A model generated the notes under the pieces. It searched no databases. It saw nothing but the letters and a program-made list of their open reading frames with translations, and was not told the DNA's origin. From NCBI GenBank assembly GCA_029378245.1, contig JARKIF010000010.1, forward strand, positions 992,001-1,056,000: a stretch of DNA of 64,000 nucleotides, in the 5' to 3' direction. Every line of letters starts with the position of its first letter. The first letter of the stretch is position 1. This DNA comes from Roridomyces roridus (lineage: Eukaryota; Basidiomycota; Agaricomycetes; Agaricales; Mycenaceae). This document shows positions 34,780 through 46,742 of the stretch, piece after piece. The position numbers and the translations under genes are program-made.

Positions 34780-35887
34780 ATGAAACTCATCTTCTCAGAG
34801 AATCTCACTGCCATCTGCGCCTGTTGCGGTCTCGGCTGCTATTCAAGAAAATACCGTACATATACCGCCACGGTCAAGGCTTGGTGCCCCGGGCTTCTCT
34901 TCTTTTCTGCCATGGCCTACCGGGCTTTGCTTTCTTTTCTCTACAGACCCGCTGTGCGGGCATACGCTCTTCGCACGTTGATGCTTTCGCTGTATGCGCC
35001 GCTGACCTTTGCATTTGGCGAGTTTCGCAATCCCACGCCGTTCCCCGCGTGGGGTCACTTGGCCGACCCTGCGGACCCACCCTCGGAAGCCATTATTGTG
35101 GTGACGTTCGCCATGGTGGGCTTTATCCTGTTGCACCGGTTTGATCGGATCACACATCATTCGCCCTTTCTCCGCTATATGTACCACCATCTTGCCACCC
35201 TGCAAGTTCGTCTCTGCATGCAGAGCTGCTCAACATTCCCATATGCTGTGTTTTGTGACGTGCTACTTTCTTCGAGACGCTGGCCGCGCATTTCTTCGGT
35301 GACACTCTCCCTCTACGGACGATTGAAGACAGTGCCGATCCCCCGCTCGGCTCTCAACCGCTGCGGCTAACCAAAGTCCCGATTGACGGCTTTCCAAAGG
35401 ACTTGCTTGCTCTTATGCTGTCTTGCACAAAGGGTTTCAAGTATGTATTCGTTTGCAGTTATTCCCTTCCTTACTTCGCCACACTGCTCACGACGTCCAT
35501 GAATGTGGGGGTGGCGGTCGATGTACGAAGGTATTGCTTGCTTGCTTCGAATTTTGGGCGCTTGATACGTCGTGAGTTCTCCTTTTCTCTCTGCACTCGG
35601 GACTGAGACTCGCTGTCTGGATTTGAATGAAGAAGGAATACTAGGAACGATGTTTGGATACGATTGCTATAGTCTCAGACAATGGTGCGCCTTCTATCTG
35701 ATCGGTCTAAAGAGCGAGCTCACCGTTTTGTGTTGGTTTTGTGCATATCTCGCTGCTTTTTTGGATGATTCGGACCCACGCGATACCCCTGCACGCCGGC
35801 GAAACCTGCCTCAATGCCTTCGCGGCACACGCCACTGGCTTCTTCAAACCGATTGCGCCTGGAAGACTCGAATCTGACCATGAACAA
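34780..35887 (+). CDS. Possible multi-pass membrane protein, gene structure unresolved
   Basis: The open stretch from ATG 34780 is hydrophobic (RALLSFLYRPAVRAYALRTL, then AIIVVTFAMVGFILLHRF). Separate frames downstream (LTKVPIDGFPKDLLALMLSC; FWMIRTHAIPLHAGETCLNA ending at 35887) look coding but could not be joined with canonical splice sites, so it may be a degenerate gene. No family is recognised with confidence. The rest of 34560-36340 shows no other feature. Confidence 0.35.
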
Positions 35888-36340
35888 TGACCGACCTACG
35901 TTGCTCTGGCTTTCCTGCTGCTTTCGTTCTGTGGTCTGCTATAATCCTGGTTGTGTGTGTTCGTTATCTGTTCAAGGTCAAGCCGACGTGCCTATTCCGA
36001 TTAGGTCTGGCGGATGTCAAAGCGCTGGACGTCTCGCTACTGGCTTTCGACAGCTACATACTTTTCTGATATGCCGCTATTGAATTCGCAAATGGATTGT
36101 GTTGTACCTGCTATTACTTCTCATGGGGCTATTCGTTCGATGAATACTGACTTGTCAACGGGGACCAGCATCAAAAACGTCAAGGAAATTACCATTTCGG
36201 CCCTCTGACTCATCCTCCATGAATCAACACATCCGATCACTCTGCAGAGACTGCATGATCTTGTCATTCGTGATGAATCAAACACGGTTGTACATCCGGG
36301 ACCGTTTCTCGTCATCCTCTGCCGGACGCCTATCGAGCCC

Positions 36341-36348
36341 TATATAAG
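36341..36348 (+). promoter_or_regulatory. TATA box of the SDR gene
   Basis: TATATAAG lies 37 bp upstream of the ATG at 36385, so the transcript leader would be very short. Confidence 0.6.
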
Positions 36349-36384
36349 TGAACCAGGACAGTGACATTGTCCTCACTTACCGAA

Positions 36385-37213
36385 ATGTCTTTCCCTCGTA
36401 CCATCTTTGTCACTGGAGCGAACCAAGGGCTGGGGATGCACACTGTGCAACAGTTGGCTGCGACGCCTGACGTTCTCGTCTTCATGGGTGCGCTTACACT
36501 CTCCATCTACTAATGGTGTCTTATCTGCCATCGACAGGATCCCGCAAACTAGCTGCAGCAGAGGAGGCCATCGCGAAATTCGCAGATATCCACCCCTCCT
36601 CCACCGTCGTGCCCGTTCAACTCGACCTCACCGACGCGACTTCGATCCAGAACGCGCACGACGTCGTCGCCAAGACGCTCAAGGAGAAGAATATCCCAGG
36701 GTTAGATGTCTTGGTCAACAAGTGCGTTCCCTACCATCTTCACCCTTTGCCTCCAACTGACTCGCAACTGTTCATAGCGCCGCAGTCTCATCGTCGACCA
36801 GCACACCCGAAGTCATCTACGCTACCAACGTGATGGGCACCTCCCGAGTCAAAGACGCCTTGCTCCCCCTCATCAACAAAGGCGGCTCGATCCTGAACAT
36901 CTCCTCCGGCCTCGGATCCATCGCCAACTTCTGCCAACGGCCCGCCCAGATGCCGACCATTTACTCCTTGTACGCCGCCTCAAAGGCCGCGCTCAACTCG
37001 CTCACGGCGCAGTGGGCGCTTGATGGGGAGCAGAATGGCTCGGGGATCCGTGTGATTTCGATATGCCCCGGGTTGAATGCGACGAGGTTGACCGGCTACG
37101 CCAAAATTGGGACTGATCCTGCGGATGGGTGCAAGATCATTGTGAAGGAGGCGCTGGCGAAGGAGGGAAAGACGTCCGTGTTTGTACACAAGGACGGAGA
37201 GTATCCGTGGTGA
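36385..37213 (+). CDS. Short-chain dehydrogenase/reductase (SDR)
   Basis: Three exons (36385-36487, 36538-36721, 36778-37213) give about 240 residues. The cofactor motif TGANQGLG follows the start MSFPRTIFV. LDLTD (acidic clamp), DVLVNNAAV and the catalytic signature serine (NISSGLGS) with YSLYAASK supply the Ser-Tyr-Lys triad. ICPGLNAT follows, as in classical cytosolic SDRs that use NAD(P)H on carbonyls or alcohols. The substrate is unknown. The family length of about 250 residues fits. Confidence 0.92.
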
Positions 37214-37491
37214 ACACGCCGTCTTCATACTTGTTGTTTGTAGAAATTAAAAAGGAGTACTTGAACCATCAATTGAGCACCGTATCGCGACTTCAGTCCT
37301 TCCCCTTCCTCCTCGTACTATGTCCCCGGGGATGCTAGTTGAGCTGCCTTAGTTTCGCAACTGACGGGTCCAGCACCACCGAGCAGCTTAACGATACTCT
37401 GACGACCATCCCCCCGGAATCGGACTCACACCTTTTTCATTGGCATCACACATTCCCTGATTTCACACGGCCTGTATATCTACAAAAACGG

Positions 37492-37890
37492 CTAATCCAA
37501 ATCTTCAGGAATCTGATACACAAGAACTGTGGCCGGCGCAGGGCGGTTCTGTGCCACCGCCGCCTCCGAAGCGACATTCAACCCCAACACGATCTCCCCA
37601 TTTGCTGGCACACCAGTTGAGTTGGTCCAGCTATTCCCCACAGCTAATGTCTCCGTTGAATTCCCGAGCCGGAACGACGCCTCCCCGGCACCGTCCCAGT
37701 AGAACGCAAATCCTTCATAATAATACGAAAATCCAAGGACGAAATTTGTTGCGCCTTGGTTGGATGTGGGGACGACTCCATTTATGTTGATCATGCTGCT
37801 GATCTGGGGAGCGTAGGCTAGGTGGTGGAGGTTGCCAGGCCCGAAGGTCGTTACAATGGGGGCCACGCCGTTGAGGTAGTCCTGGACCAT
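37492..37890 (-). CDS. Hypothetical 132-residue protein
   Basis: The reverse frame from ATG 37890 encodes a Gly/Asn/Thr-rich, probably beta-rich protein (GPGNLHHLAYAPQ, FVLGFSYYYEGFAFYWDGAG, VLGLNVASEAAV). No signal peptide is seen and no family is recognised. A TATA-like CATAAAAGG at 38006-37998 and a possible 5' leader intron with a GC donor (GCAAGT, about 37948) just upstream support transcription. The SDR gene converges on it from the left, 278 bp away. Confidence 0.5.
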   Translation of the reverse strand: MVQDYLNGVAPIVTTFGPGNLHHLAYAPQISSMININGVVPTSNQGATNFVLGFSYYYEGFAFYWDGAGEASFRLGNSTETLAVGNSWTNSTGVPANGEIVLGLNVASEAAVAQNRPAPATVLVYQIPEDLD

Positions 37891-37997
37891 GACTTGGAGA
37901 GTAGGATCAGTACTGCGCGTTAACTTATTTAGCGGACGTGTACTTGCCGAAAAACAAGACTGTACTGCAGTGGGTTCACTCTCCTCCAGAGCAGCTG

Positions 37998-38006
37998 CCT
38001 TTTATG
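37998..38006 (-). promoter_or_regulatory. TATA-like box for the hypothetical gene at 37492-37890
   Basis: CATAAAAGG on the reverse strand lies about 110 bp upstream of the ATG. That is consistent with a short leader containing one intron. Confidence 0.4.
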
Positions 38007-40436
38007 CCCTCCCCAAACGGTGTGAGAGTACTGTAGACAAGCGCGTGCGTTGAGGATGACAGTGGTGATGTTCAAGTTGAAGACAGATTAACGCCCTCGC
38101 GCTCTGAGAGCTGTCAAAGGAAGGGTTCGGTTTTTCGCTATCATTTGATCATTTCACCGGATGGTGCGGACCCAGGGTACTGCGGGCTGTCGGCCGATCA
38201 GTGCTGGGCATTGGTACATTCAGTGGATGGTGTAAGTGAGCTGAGGTTACTCTCAAAGTGAAAAAGCCGCTGCTGCAGTGAAGTTGTTCACGTTGAAATG
38301 AAAGTCAATAAGCGCTGGAATGTGCTACTCGGAAGCGCTGACCTTGCCAGCTGAAACCTTGCTTGCGGAAGAAAGTCGTATTCGGTCACATAATCGAATT
38401 TCAAGTAGATAGATACAATGGTATACTACTACGTGCTAAACAACTAGTCCTTACGAGCCTTCTTGGTCGGGAACACCATGCTGATGTCAGCCGCACCACA
38501 CTTGAGGGGGAGACGAGGACATCAAGCTGCGCAATGTCAGCGGAGTAATAGCGAACCCCTGGATCTTGACCGTGACATGCGACAGAGTGAACCGCGCCTG
38601 GACAAGTGCACCCAGGAGCTTATGGGTGTGATCGGAAGGGACAATGATATTGCCGTCGATGGGCACCAGGCGGTGAGTCTTCTTCTGATCCATGTCGTCG
38701 ACCTTATGTTGCTCTGTCCAGGGGGGTGGGGCGGGACAGTATTAGGATACTGAGGGAGTGGAAGCCCTCATTGTTCTTGAAGGGGCACGATGTGGACTTG
38801 TTAGCGGAGGGTGACCGGCTTGATATGCTCGACCGCAGCACCAAGACATGGTGGGAACGGATGCAGTCTGGGGTGAGAGACGGTGATGAGGAGGGTAACG
38901 GGTTGTGAGATGGACAAGTTCGTGCAATGTAACATGTAGATGAGAAACTGTTGCCGAGTCTTAGTATGATGCAAAGCCTGAGACCCAAAGAAACGCACGT
39001 CTGGCATCGGGTGCAGGTTGCCAGTGGTGTGCCGGGGATGCTGGAGGGCATAGGACGAAGTCTGCAAGTGTTAGAACGTAAATAACGTGTCTGAGGAGAT
39101 AAAAAATGGTAATGGACAAAGAACAAAGACAGGCTGGCGTCCTGGTGCCAGGTGAGATGCCCAGTCGCGTTAACCGCTAATACGAGGCGGCTGAAGTGGA
39201 AAACTGAGTCATGGCATGGACGGCGCCGACACGTAGACGGCGGACGGGATTTTTGGTGGGAGGGAAGAGTCACACGTAACAGATCAAATTTTGATCGCAA
39301 GAAAGCATTACGTAAATATGCTCCTGGAAAGTAAACCTTGGCAAGCAAGGTAATCATCATGTACAGCACAGTATTTTTGGGGCAGCGCTTGTTGGCATGT
39401 ACCTTCTTTGCCAATACATCTGTGCGCGAACCATGCTCACCTTCTGCGCTATCATTCATCTAGGTTCTCTTCGCCGGGGGCTGTCCGCGTACGCGCTTGC
39501 CGGCACAGTCCCACCAAGCATCAGTCCGACATTCCACTACAAAGCCATTGTCTTTCGCCGGAATATTTCAATACTACAGAATGCGTCAATTTCATGCACC
39601 TCGAAGGACTCAGGCGCAAGGATTACATCGGGCACAATGCGTGTCTCCGACAAAGAAAGACAGATTTGATTCGGCTTCTGAATCATTCAGGTTGGTTTGA
39701 CTGCATTCTTGATGCCGCCGGGTGTTCCTGGGGCGCAACGGTATCACTCAAGTCGAGCGTCTGTATGTCGGTTAGCTCCAAACATATGCATAACTCGGAC
39801 GTCTTGCATCCAAATCTGCGGCGGGCACTAAGCCGCTCGGTTAGTATCATGTGAAACCAACTGAAGTATCCCTGACAGGGATAGGATAAGATAGGATAGA
39901 TTACACGGCACGGTCCGCTTATGTACAAAGCAAGTCAAATACACCTTCGTCCCAGGACCTCCCTCCGCACTCTAAGCCCTAAGCGCAGACCCCATGAGAA
40001 GACCCATGCCCCACGGTAGAACCTAGACTACGAAAAAAGGTAAGTCGTTGAACCAGAGTCAGCATCTTCGAAAGAACAAGGGATAAACTTCATGGGCGAG
40101 GGTGAGGGACAGCGTAGAATTCCTCAAGGACCTCATGCACATATTTGGCTACCAATACAATTGTCGCGCGTTCATAGATCATGGCTTTCAAGAACTCGAC
40201 ACTCTCAAGTTCAGCCATCTTCATTTACAGCTTCGGCACCGTGTTGAATAATTTTTCCAGGAATGTAGCTCGCAATTGAACCACCGTCGTAGATCCTCGA
40301 CAGTGTCCTGTGCGGGTTCAGTCTCGTTGCCCCACCGGCCTGCGCCCCGGATCGAGCCGAACCCAAACACCACTACTGCTTTCCATTTCGATACAGCACC
40401 CAGACGAATGCGAGGAACAAGACGCGCCCATTCTAG
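38007..40436. other. 2.4 kb without a supported gene
   Basis: Several short frames occur. The most coding-like is reverse 38693-38487, starting MDQKKTHRLVPIDGNIIVPS and continuing HTHKLLGALVQARFTLSHV; it stops after 68 codons and may be an exon of a decayed gene. A longer reverse frame (39459-38704) is Ser/Arg/Cys-rich with no domain and is probably spurious. No RNA gene or repeat was recognised. Confidence 0.4.
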
Positions 40437-40931
40437 ATCTGCTGTGTCCTCATAACCTCCGCTACAACTCGCTCGATCGAGTCCCTTCATGGTAGAATCT
40501 ATCGACTGGAGGATTCCTCTATCACCAAGGTCCAACACAGGGTGCTCGTAGCTTCTATCCAAGGCTGGCGCCTGAAGTCCAGCACCACTACACTCGCAGG
40601 ACTCTCCTCCCTTGGTGGTCTTTGGTCAACGCTCAACGGCGTGTTCGCGCTGCTCTTTGGAGCCAATATCTTGGTCTTCATGAATAGTTCACGGTCACTT
40701 TCGCCACTCGGCGTGATCCATATCTTCCAGCGTAATACTCTGCTGCGGAATTGGCATGCGGATTATCCTGCTTTGAAGGCCGAGGGAAGTAAACCGCCGG
40801 GGGCTGTTGCGTTCATGCGCGATCGGATGATTGATATTCCGCAGCCTGAGGAGGAGGACGAGCATGGTCACGTTGGAGAGAAAGGCGGTGGGGATGGTGG
40901 AGAGACTTCGGCTCCGGCTCCATGGGTTTGA
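40437..40931 (+). CDS. C-terminal part of an agaricomycete-type membrane protein (5' exons unresolved)
   Basis: The frame, entered through a possible TAG acceptor at 40436, reads SIESLHGRIYRLEDSSI, then a hydrophobic pair of segments (TLAGLSSLGGLWSTLNGVFA, LLFGANILVFM), followed by LSPLGVIHIFQRNTLLRNWH and an acidic Gly-rich tail. This arrangement is typical of the C-terminus of a large uncharacterised basidiomycete membrane family. Upstream exons encoding the ectodomain were not found in 39.9-40.4 kb, so this may be a truncated copy. Confidence 0.5.
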   Translation: MCCVLITSATTRSIESLHGRIYRLEDSSITKVQHRVLVASIQGWRLKSSTTTLAGLSSLGGLWSTLNGVFALLFGANILVFMNSSRSLSPLGVIHIFQRNTLLRNWHADYPALKAEGSKPPGAVAFMRDRMIDIPQPEEEDEHGHVGEKGGGDGGETSAPAPWV

Positions 40932-41655
40932 TTACAGTGTTTCTTGTCGTTCTTTCAACTTGTAAATGGCATATCGGGTGCCCACAAGGGATATAAGAGT
41001 GTGTTAGGCTGGCAGGTGAGTCGAAGATGAAAAGAACCCTTAAGTACCGGGAGTTACCTGAACGACAGCATTAATTAAGTATGTGAGTGGGTATTGTGTG
41101 AGAAATCACCGAGGCCTTTTCGGAAGGAATCAATCTCCGCTCCGTTGCCGCCCCGCGATAGAAGTAGCAGCTGCCATAATAAGCTGTGCTTGACGCTGTG
41201 CTTGACGAGAAATGACTCTGAAACTGCGGACGTCGTTCACGCGGTGGTCGCCTAGAGTGGATTGCTGAACGGCTGAGCTCCAGGCGCACAGTCGACAGAA
41301 AGAATGGGGTGCCTGCTGCCAGCACGGCCGATCATGCACTGCTTGGCTCCTGTGTAGTTTATAAGAAAAAAGCAGTGGTTTTGTATCCTCCTCCACATGG
41401 GTTCTGAGCAGAGCCGCAGCGCAAAGAAGACGACGACCCGCAAGGCAGTGAAAATGATACGGCAAAGGAAGAAGAGGTGAGTTGGCTCTGATGGATGGAT
41501 TGGCTGTGACAGGAACCGAATACATTTCTGTTGTGCACCAACCTTGGGCGCTCTCTCTCCTTTCTTCTTCTTCTCACTTGCCTCGTCCTCAGCGTCCAAG
41601 TGCCCCTCCGCGCCCACGCATCTCGTCCCCGAAGCCCCCGCCCTCGCCGATCGCG
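40932..41655. other. Promoter and leader region of the CaMK gene
   Basis: No gene is supported. An upstream ATG at 41397 (MGSEQSRS) is followed by a GTGAGT donor, but joining it to the kinase frame would need a phase change. It is treated as leader sequence containing an intron (about 41476-41591). Confidence 0.4.
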
Positions 41656-43269
41656 ATGCCGAACCCTACTACCGTTCCATGCCAGGTCTGTCTTGTCACA
41701 TCCGATAGCGTCCAAGATCGCCTTCTGAGATGTCTCTCGTAGTACCGGACAGGCAAGACGCTTGGAAGCGGGACCTACGCCATCGTCAAGGAGGCCATCC
41801 ACATCAAGACGGGCAAGTACTATGCCTGCAAGGTCATCAACAAGAAACTCATGGAGGGGAGAGAACACATGGTCTGTCCTCGCACTCCTCGTATCGTAGC
41901 CGTCTGTCTCATCCAGTGGGTGCTCAGGTGCGGAATGAAATCGCCGTTTTGAAACGCATATCGAGCGGGAACCCCAATATCGTTACCCTGCACGATTATT
42001 TCGAGGTGCGTCGATCTGTCTGCTATGCATCTACATTGACGGACTCCCGGTCACTCAGACATCGCATAACCTGTACCTCTGCTTCGACCTCTGCACAGGT
42101 GGCGAGCTATTCGATCGTATATGTGCAAAGGGCAACTACTACGAGGCGTGCGTGGTCCTGTCTTGTGCCACTCTGCTGCAGACTGACGATCTACTCTAGC
42201 GATGCCGCTTCCCTGGTACGCACCATCTTCACTGCCGTCCAATACATCCACTCCTCGGGCATCGTCCACCGCGATCTCAAGCCCGAGAATCTTCTGTTCC
42301 GCACCCCCGCCGAGGAGGCTGATATCATGATCGCCGACTTTGGGCTCAGTCGTATCATGGAGGAGGAGAAGCTGAGCATGCTCACCGAGATTTGCGGGAC
42401 ACCGGGCTACATGGCGCCAGAAATCTTTTTGAAGAGTGCGCATCTTGCATGTCTACTTCATTCATACTGACTTGTCCATCGTCTAGCCGGACACTCCAAG
42501 CCCGTGGACGTCTGGGCGATGGGAGTCGTGACGTACTTCCTTCTCGCGGGCTACACGCCCTTTGACCGGGACACGCCCAAGGCGGAGATGGAGGCCATCA
42601 TCCAGGGCGATTACAAATTCGAGCCGGAGGAGTACTGGGCGAATGTCTCCCAGACCGCTCGCGACTTTGTCACGGCGTGTCTGACCATTGACCCTGAGAG
42701 GAGGCCGACGGCGGCTGAGGCGCTGGAACATAAGGTGCGACCCTCTGATCATTTTTTTTCGACCCGGAGCTGATGATGAGGTGCAACTTAGTGGCTGGCG
42801 GACACGACACCGCACTTTGTGCCCGAGGCCGATGGTGCACCGACGGATCTGTTGCCGCATGTGAAGAAGGCGTTCAATGCCAAGCTCACTTGTGCGTTTT
42901 TTCCGCGTTCCGTTTCCGGGGCCCAGAGCGCTGATCGATCGTCCACAGGGAAAAAGGCCGCCTTTAGCATCAAGGCGCTCAACCGCATGGCGTCGCTCGC
43001 TGGGTCGCACCCGCTGGGCAAGGAGGCGCAGGCCTTATCGGAGAGTGTTAGGCAGTACAAGGAGGAGAGTGCGCAGGAGGTTATGGAGGTGAGTCTGTGT
43101 GGATTCTTTCTATCCACGTCGGACACTGATCCGCTGCCCTCAGGATGCCTCTATCATGCACCACCACAATCTACACAACCACACGCCGAGCACCGATGGG
43201 AGTGCGGGCACTGCGGATGTTGCTGCTCAGCTCGCACAGGCGACGTTGAAGGAGAAGGAGGGCGAGTAA
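41656..43269 (+). CDS. Calcium/calmodulin-dependent protein kinase (CaMK)
   Basis: Nine exons (41656-41685, 41743-41871, 41928-42005, 42059-42147, 42200-42435, 42487-42734, 42792-42891, 42949-43088, 43144-43269) encode 391 residues. All catalytic motifs are intact: GSGTYAIVKEA, YACKVI, NEIAVL, VHRDLKPEN, ADFGLSR, ICGTPGYMAPE and DVWAMGVVTYFLLAGY. After the catalytic core, WKKAAFSIKALNRMASLAG fits an autoinhibitory/calmodulin-binding segment. It should be a cytosolic Ser/Thr kinase in calcium signalling. Start MPNPTTVPCQ is chosen because it joins in phase with YRTGKTLG and matches the usual fungal N-terminus. Its exon pattern matches that of the pseudokinase at 28038, marking them as paralogues. 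Confidence 0.92.
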
Positions 43270-44379
43270 GGAGGAAAAGGAATAAAGAGCGGATGGATGG
43301 AACGGGTACTGGTATCTATCTATTTGTGCTGCGCCGTGTAATGTTTCTCTATCTGTGTCTACGTCACGTCTCTTTTTCGCTCACTTGTAAGTAAGTAGTA
43401 TAAGTACCGCGTTGCTGTGATAAGGGATCGTGGAGATAACCAATGATAAGATACGCCGCGGTAGAAGCGGAAGTCGGGAAGTTGAGAATGACTGTGGCGC
43501 CAGGTGGCGGCGGACTTTGCGGCGCACGGCGGAATTTCCTAATTTGGGTGACTGGACGAGTGGCCGCTTATGGAATTGTTATGATAGCCATGATAACCTC
43601 CGGTTTTTACTGCCTCCGTGGGTGTTAATGACGTATGTTCGGCCTCAGTGCTCAGTGTAGGTAGCTACTCGAACTCAAAAAGAAAAAATTGAGACCGAGA
43701 TTCGAGATCGAAATCGAAATCTGCTGAGAGGCAGGCGGCCGCGGCTGAGGCCTGAGAGCACGTTTGTGTGTCTAGTCCTTTGTATCTAAATTGTATCTTG
43801 CCTTCGGCGAAATATTAAACAAGGTTGAAGACAAAAAGAGTTGGCCACGGCGCCGGCTTATACCGGGGCGGTCAAAACTTGAAAGGCGGTGATCACTCCG
43901 TGACGAGAGGGAGGACAAAAGTTGTTCCTGACATCCACGCACACCGTACCCGCCCGAGGCCTAGGCTACTCACGCTTTCCAGGTCGCTGATTCGTTTCAA
44001 TGTCCGAACCCACGGTCGCCACGAAGAATCGAGATTGCTCTCCAGTCTTCTTATCTGGAAACAAGCGGATCATGGAACCCTGGAGCACAACCACGTCAAT
44101 CTCGAAGAAAAGAGATTCTAATCAGGAAAACATACGGAATTCCTTTAAAGTTTGCTTCGGGGGGTTTTCTCTGCTGTTGTACTCCCGTTCGCCTATCTGC
44201 TATCTTTATCTCGATTCTCTCTTTTTCGAGCGGTATAAAACAGATTGCGATTCGCCGCGGCGGACGGACCCTCATGGTGGTCCGAGTACTACTGATACCG
44301 ACAGTCAAATAACTTGGCCATCGCCATCTTCTCCCGTCACTGGCATTCTCACTTGCTTTTCGCTCCTCGGAATTCTTGC
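43270..44379. other. 1.1-kb intergenic region
   Basis: It contains the 3' end of the CaMK gene and the promoter of the MFS transporter. Short open frames inside carry no recognisable domain or splice support. Confidence 0.45.
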
Positions 44380-46227
44380 ATGCCCCAGACGAGTACCTCT
44401 CCAGAGCCCAAGGAAGAGTCTTTTGTGGACGACACGGGATACCCAGATGGCGGGCTCAGAGCTTGTCTGGTTGTCGTTGGGGTGAGTGGACCCACTACAC
44501 ACTCTCTCTTTTTTTGATCGTCGACCTTTGCAGGGATTCTTCTCGACGTTTTCGACCTTTGGATATGTCAACTCATGGGGGGTTCGTTCTTTTCATTCCT
44601 CTTGTCCGAGACACTCACACCGCACAGGTCTTCCAAGCATACTACCAACTGCATTTATTGAAGAACGAAACCCCTTCGGCGATGTCGGTGTCTGAATCGA
44701 TTTGATTCCAACGCCACCTCTGCTAACTTCTTTCAATTCTAACAGCGCATGGATTGGATCTGTTCAGGTCAGTACAGAGATGGTGGCGTCGCTCTGCATC
44801 TCACCTCACTCCACTCCAGATGGCCCTCACATTCGGTCTTGCCATCTTCATGGGCAGATTGTTCGATAACGGGTGGTTCGCCCTCCCCGCTGCCCTAGCC
44901 AGCGTCTGCCTCATCGTGTTCACCATCCTCATCGGCGAATGTGTTGAATTTTGGCAGTTTTTGCTCTGTCAAGGGTTCGCTGTTGGACTTGCGTGTGGCG
45001 TGATTTTTGGTCCCACGTTGGCGATTGTGTCGCATTGGTGTGAGTTGGTTTTTCTTTTTCTTTGCAGTTGGATTGAATTTAATATGCTGCAGTTAAACGT
45101 CGACGATCGACTGCTCTCGGGATCGTTGCGGCTGGCTCGTCCGGTCGGTGGATAATCGTCCCGATCCTCGTGCAACGACTCATACCACAAATTGGGTTTG
45201 GTTGATTTCTCTTTCTATTGTATTTTATTCTGAAAGGAAGTAGATTCCGATGGACGTTGCGCGTACTGGCTTTGTTCCTATTCTTCACGACGGGTATCAT
45301 GAACCTGGTCCGCTTTTTTTCGTTCAACCGACCTGAGCTAAGTATTTTATAGTGTCTGAGACGACGTCTGGACCCGATCCACACAAGCGGCGGCATATTC
45401 AACTTTGCGGCGTTCAAATCCAAACCGTTTTACCTCTACACCCTTGCTGTCTTTGTGTGTTTCTTTGGACTGTACACCCGTGAGTACAAGTTTCGATAGA
45501 ATCAAATCGAGCAACTCACCCCGGTGGACTCGGAAAGTGTTGACGTATATAGATGTGAGCGCCACCAGTGCGGGCATCGACCCATCGTTCGACGTCTACC
45601 TGCTTTCGTTTGCGAATGCGGCTTCGGGTGTTGCAGCGGGTGTTGACAGGAATTCTGGCTGATCGGTTCGGTGTGTCGTTTGTTGCTTCCGTGTTTTTCT
45701 TCATGATTTCAATACGAACTCTGCTAGGTTCAATGTCTGTCATGATCCCGGGAACGTTCCTTGCTGCGATTTTGACGTATGCGTGGCCGTATGCCAAGGA
45801 TTTGGGGTCGTTGGTTGCTATTGCGATCATGTACGGGTGCGTGTCTAGATCTTTCTTCGATTTTGATTCCTTCCCGTTTCTAACTCTATGTGAATAGCTT
45901 CGCATCCGGAGTGTTTCTCAGCTTGCAAGCCGTGCCCCTCATTCACATGGGTTCCATCCCGGACGTCGGACGTCGAATCGGGACGTTATTCTCCGTCTTG
46001 GCGATCAGCGCGCTGGCGGGTCCGCCGATATCAGGTGCTATTGCGGGGAGGACCGGTGGGTATGTCGCCGTGGGGTGGTATGCTGGTAAGTCTTGTTTCC
46101 ATCTGTTTTCCTTCCTCCCCAGCTACTGAGTGAGTGTGGTGCAGGCAGTGTGATTATGGTGGCTCTTGGTTTACTTTGGTATGTCAGGTATTTGATGACG
46201 GGTAAGATTGTTGGTGGTCGTTTTTGA
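44380..46227 (+). CDS. MFS monocarboxylate-type transporter with apparent +1 frameshift
   Basis: The start ATG is at 44380 (MPQTSTSPEPKEESFVDDTG). Exons encode the usual twelve-helix MCT-type carrier: CLVVVGGFFSTFSTFGYVNS, WIGSVQ, MALTFGLAIFMGRLFDNG, FAVGLACGVIFGPTLAIVSH, a central RRRSTALGIVAAGSS, LYLYTLAVFVCFFGLYT-like segments, and a late LSLQAVPLIHMGS with DVGRRIGTLFSVLAI. At 45626-45628 (TCGGGTG) one extra G shifts the frame between LLSFANAAS and RVLTGILADRFG. No intron of realistic size bypasses it. The gene is therefore either a recent pseudogene or carries a sequence error. Transport of a monocarboxylate-like solute is inferred from family only. Confidence 0.8.
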
Positions 46228-46742
46228 GATGTATGTCACGCATTGTAGGCCATGTACTTAATAATGATATTGTATTGTTGCCCTGGGAGTTGAGATCTGA
46301 GAGTAATATACTCGCCGCTGGAAGAGTCGCTGGCGGTCACCGGTGGCCGGACACTGGCGGCCGTTCACGGACGGTGATTGGCACCGTTTGCCGACGGATC
46401 ATTGACCCATTTTGGTGATGGCCGCTGGCTTCCAACTTTTTTGAACTCACCCGCTGGACTCCAGTGGTCTTTGCAAGAACTAAAAATTGAACGTCATTCA
46501 ATTTGAGGGTATTTTGAAGGTGTGCAATGTGGCAAAGTCAATGCGGAATCGGCAATGAGGATTAATGAGGGTTCAGCTTGTGAAAGCCCCGATCAGCCGT
46601 TTGACAGCTCCGCGTGTGCCCTGGACATTGAAAAGGGAACCAGGATCAGCCCGGCCCGGCCACAATCAATCAGGTGACGAGCGCCTTCGGCCTACTTAAC
46701 TCGTCGTTCCCGTCAATTACGCAATTCCGCTCCGACGACCGC
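46228..46742. other. 515-bp intergenic region
   Basis: It has a GGCGG/ACGG-rich block (46320-46400) and otherwise plain sequence. It should hold the promoter of the GMC oxidoreductase. No other feature is seen. Confidence 0.4.

Noticed and set aside
38704..39459. 251-codon reverse frame
   Set aside because: The composition is Ser/Arg/Cys-rich with no domain, no supporting introns and no similarity I can recognise; probably chance.
41397..41475. Upstream ATG of the CaMK gene giving a myristoylation-like MGSEQS start
   Set aside because: Its splice phase does not join the kinase frame; the ATG at 41656 does and matches the usual family start.
45626..45647. A 22-nt intron that would restore the MFS frame
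   Set aside because: It has GT and AG ends but is far shorter than any other intron here, so a one-base insertion is more likely.
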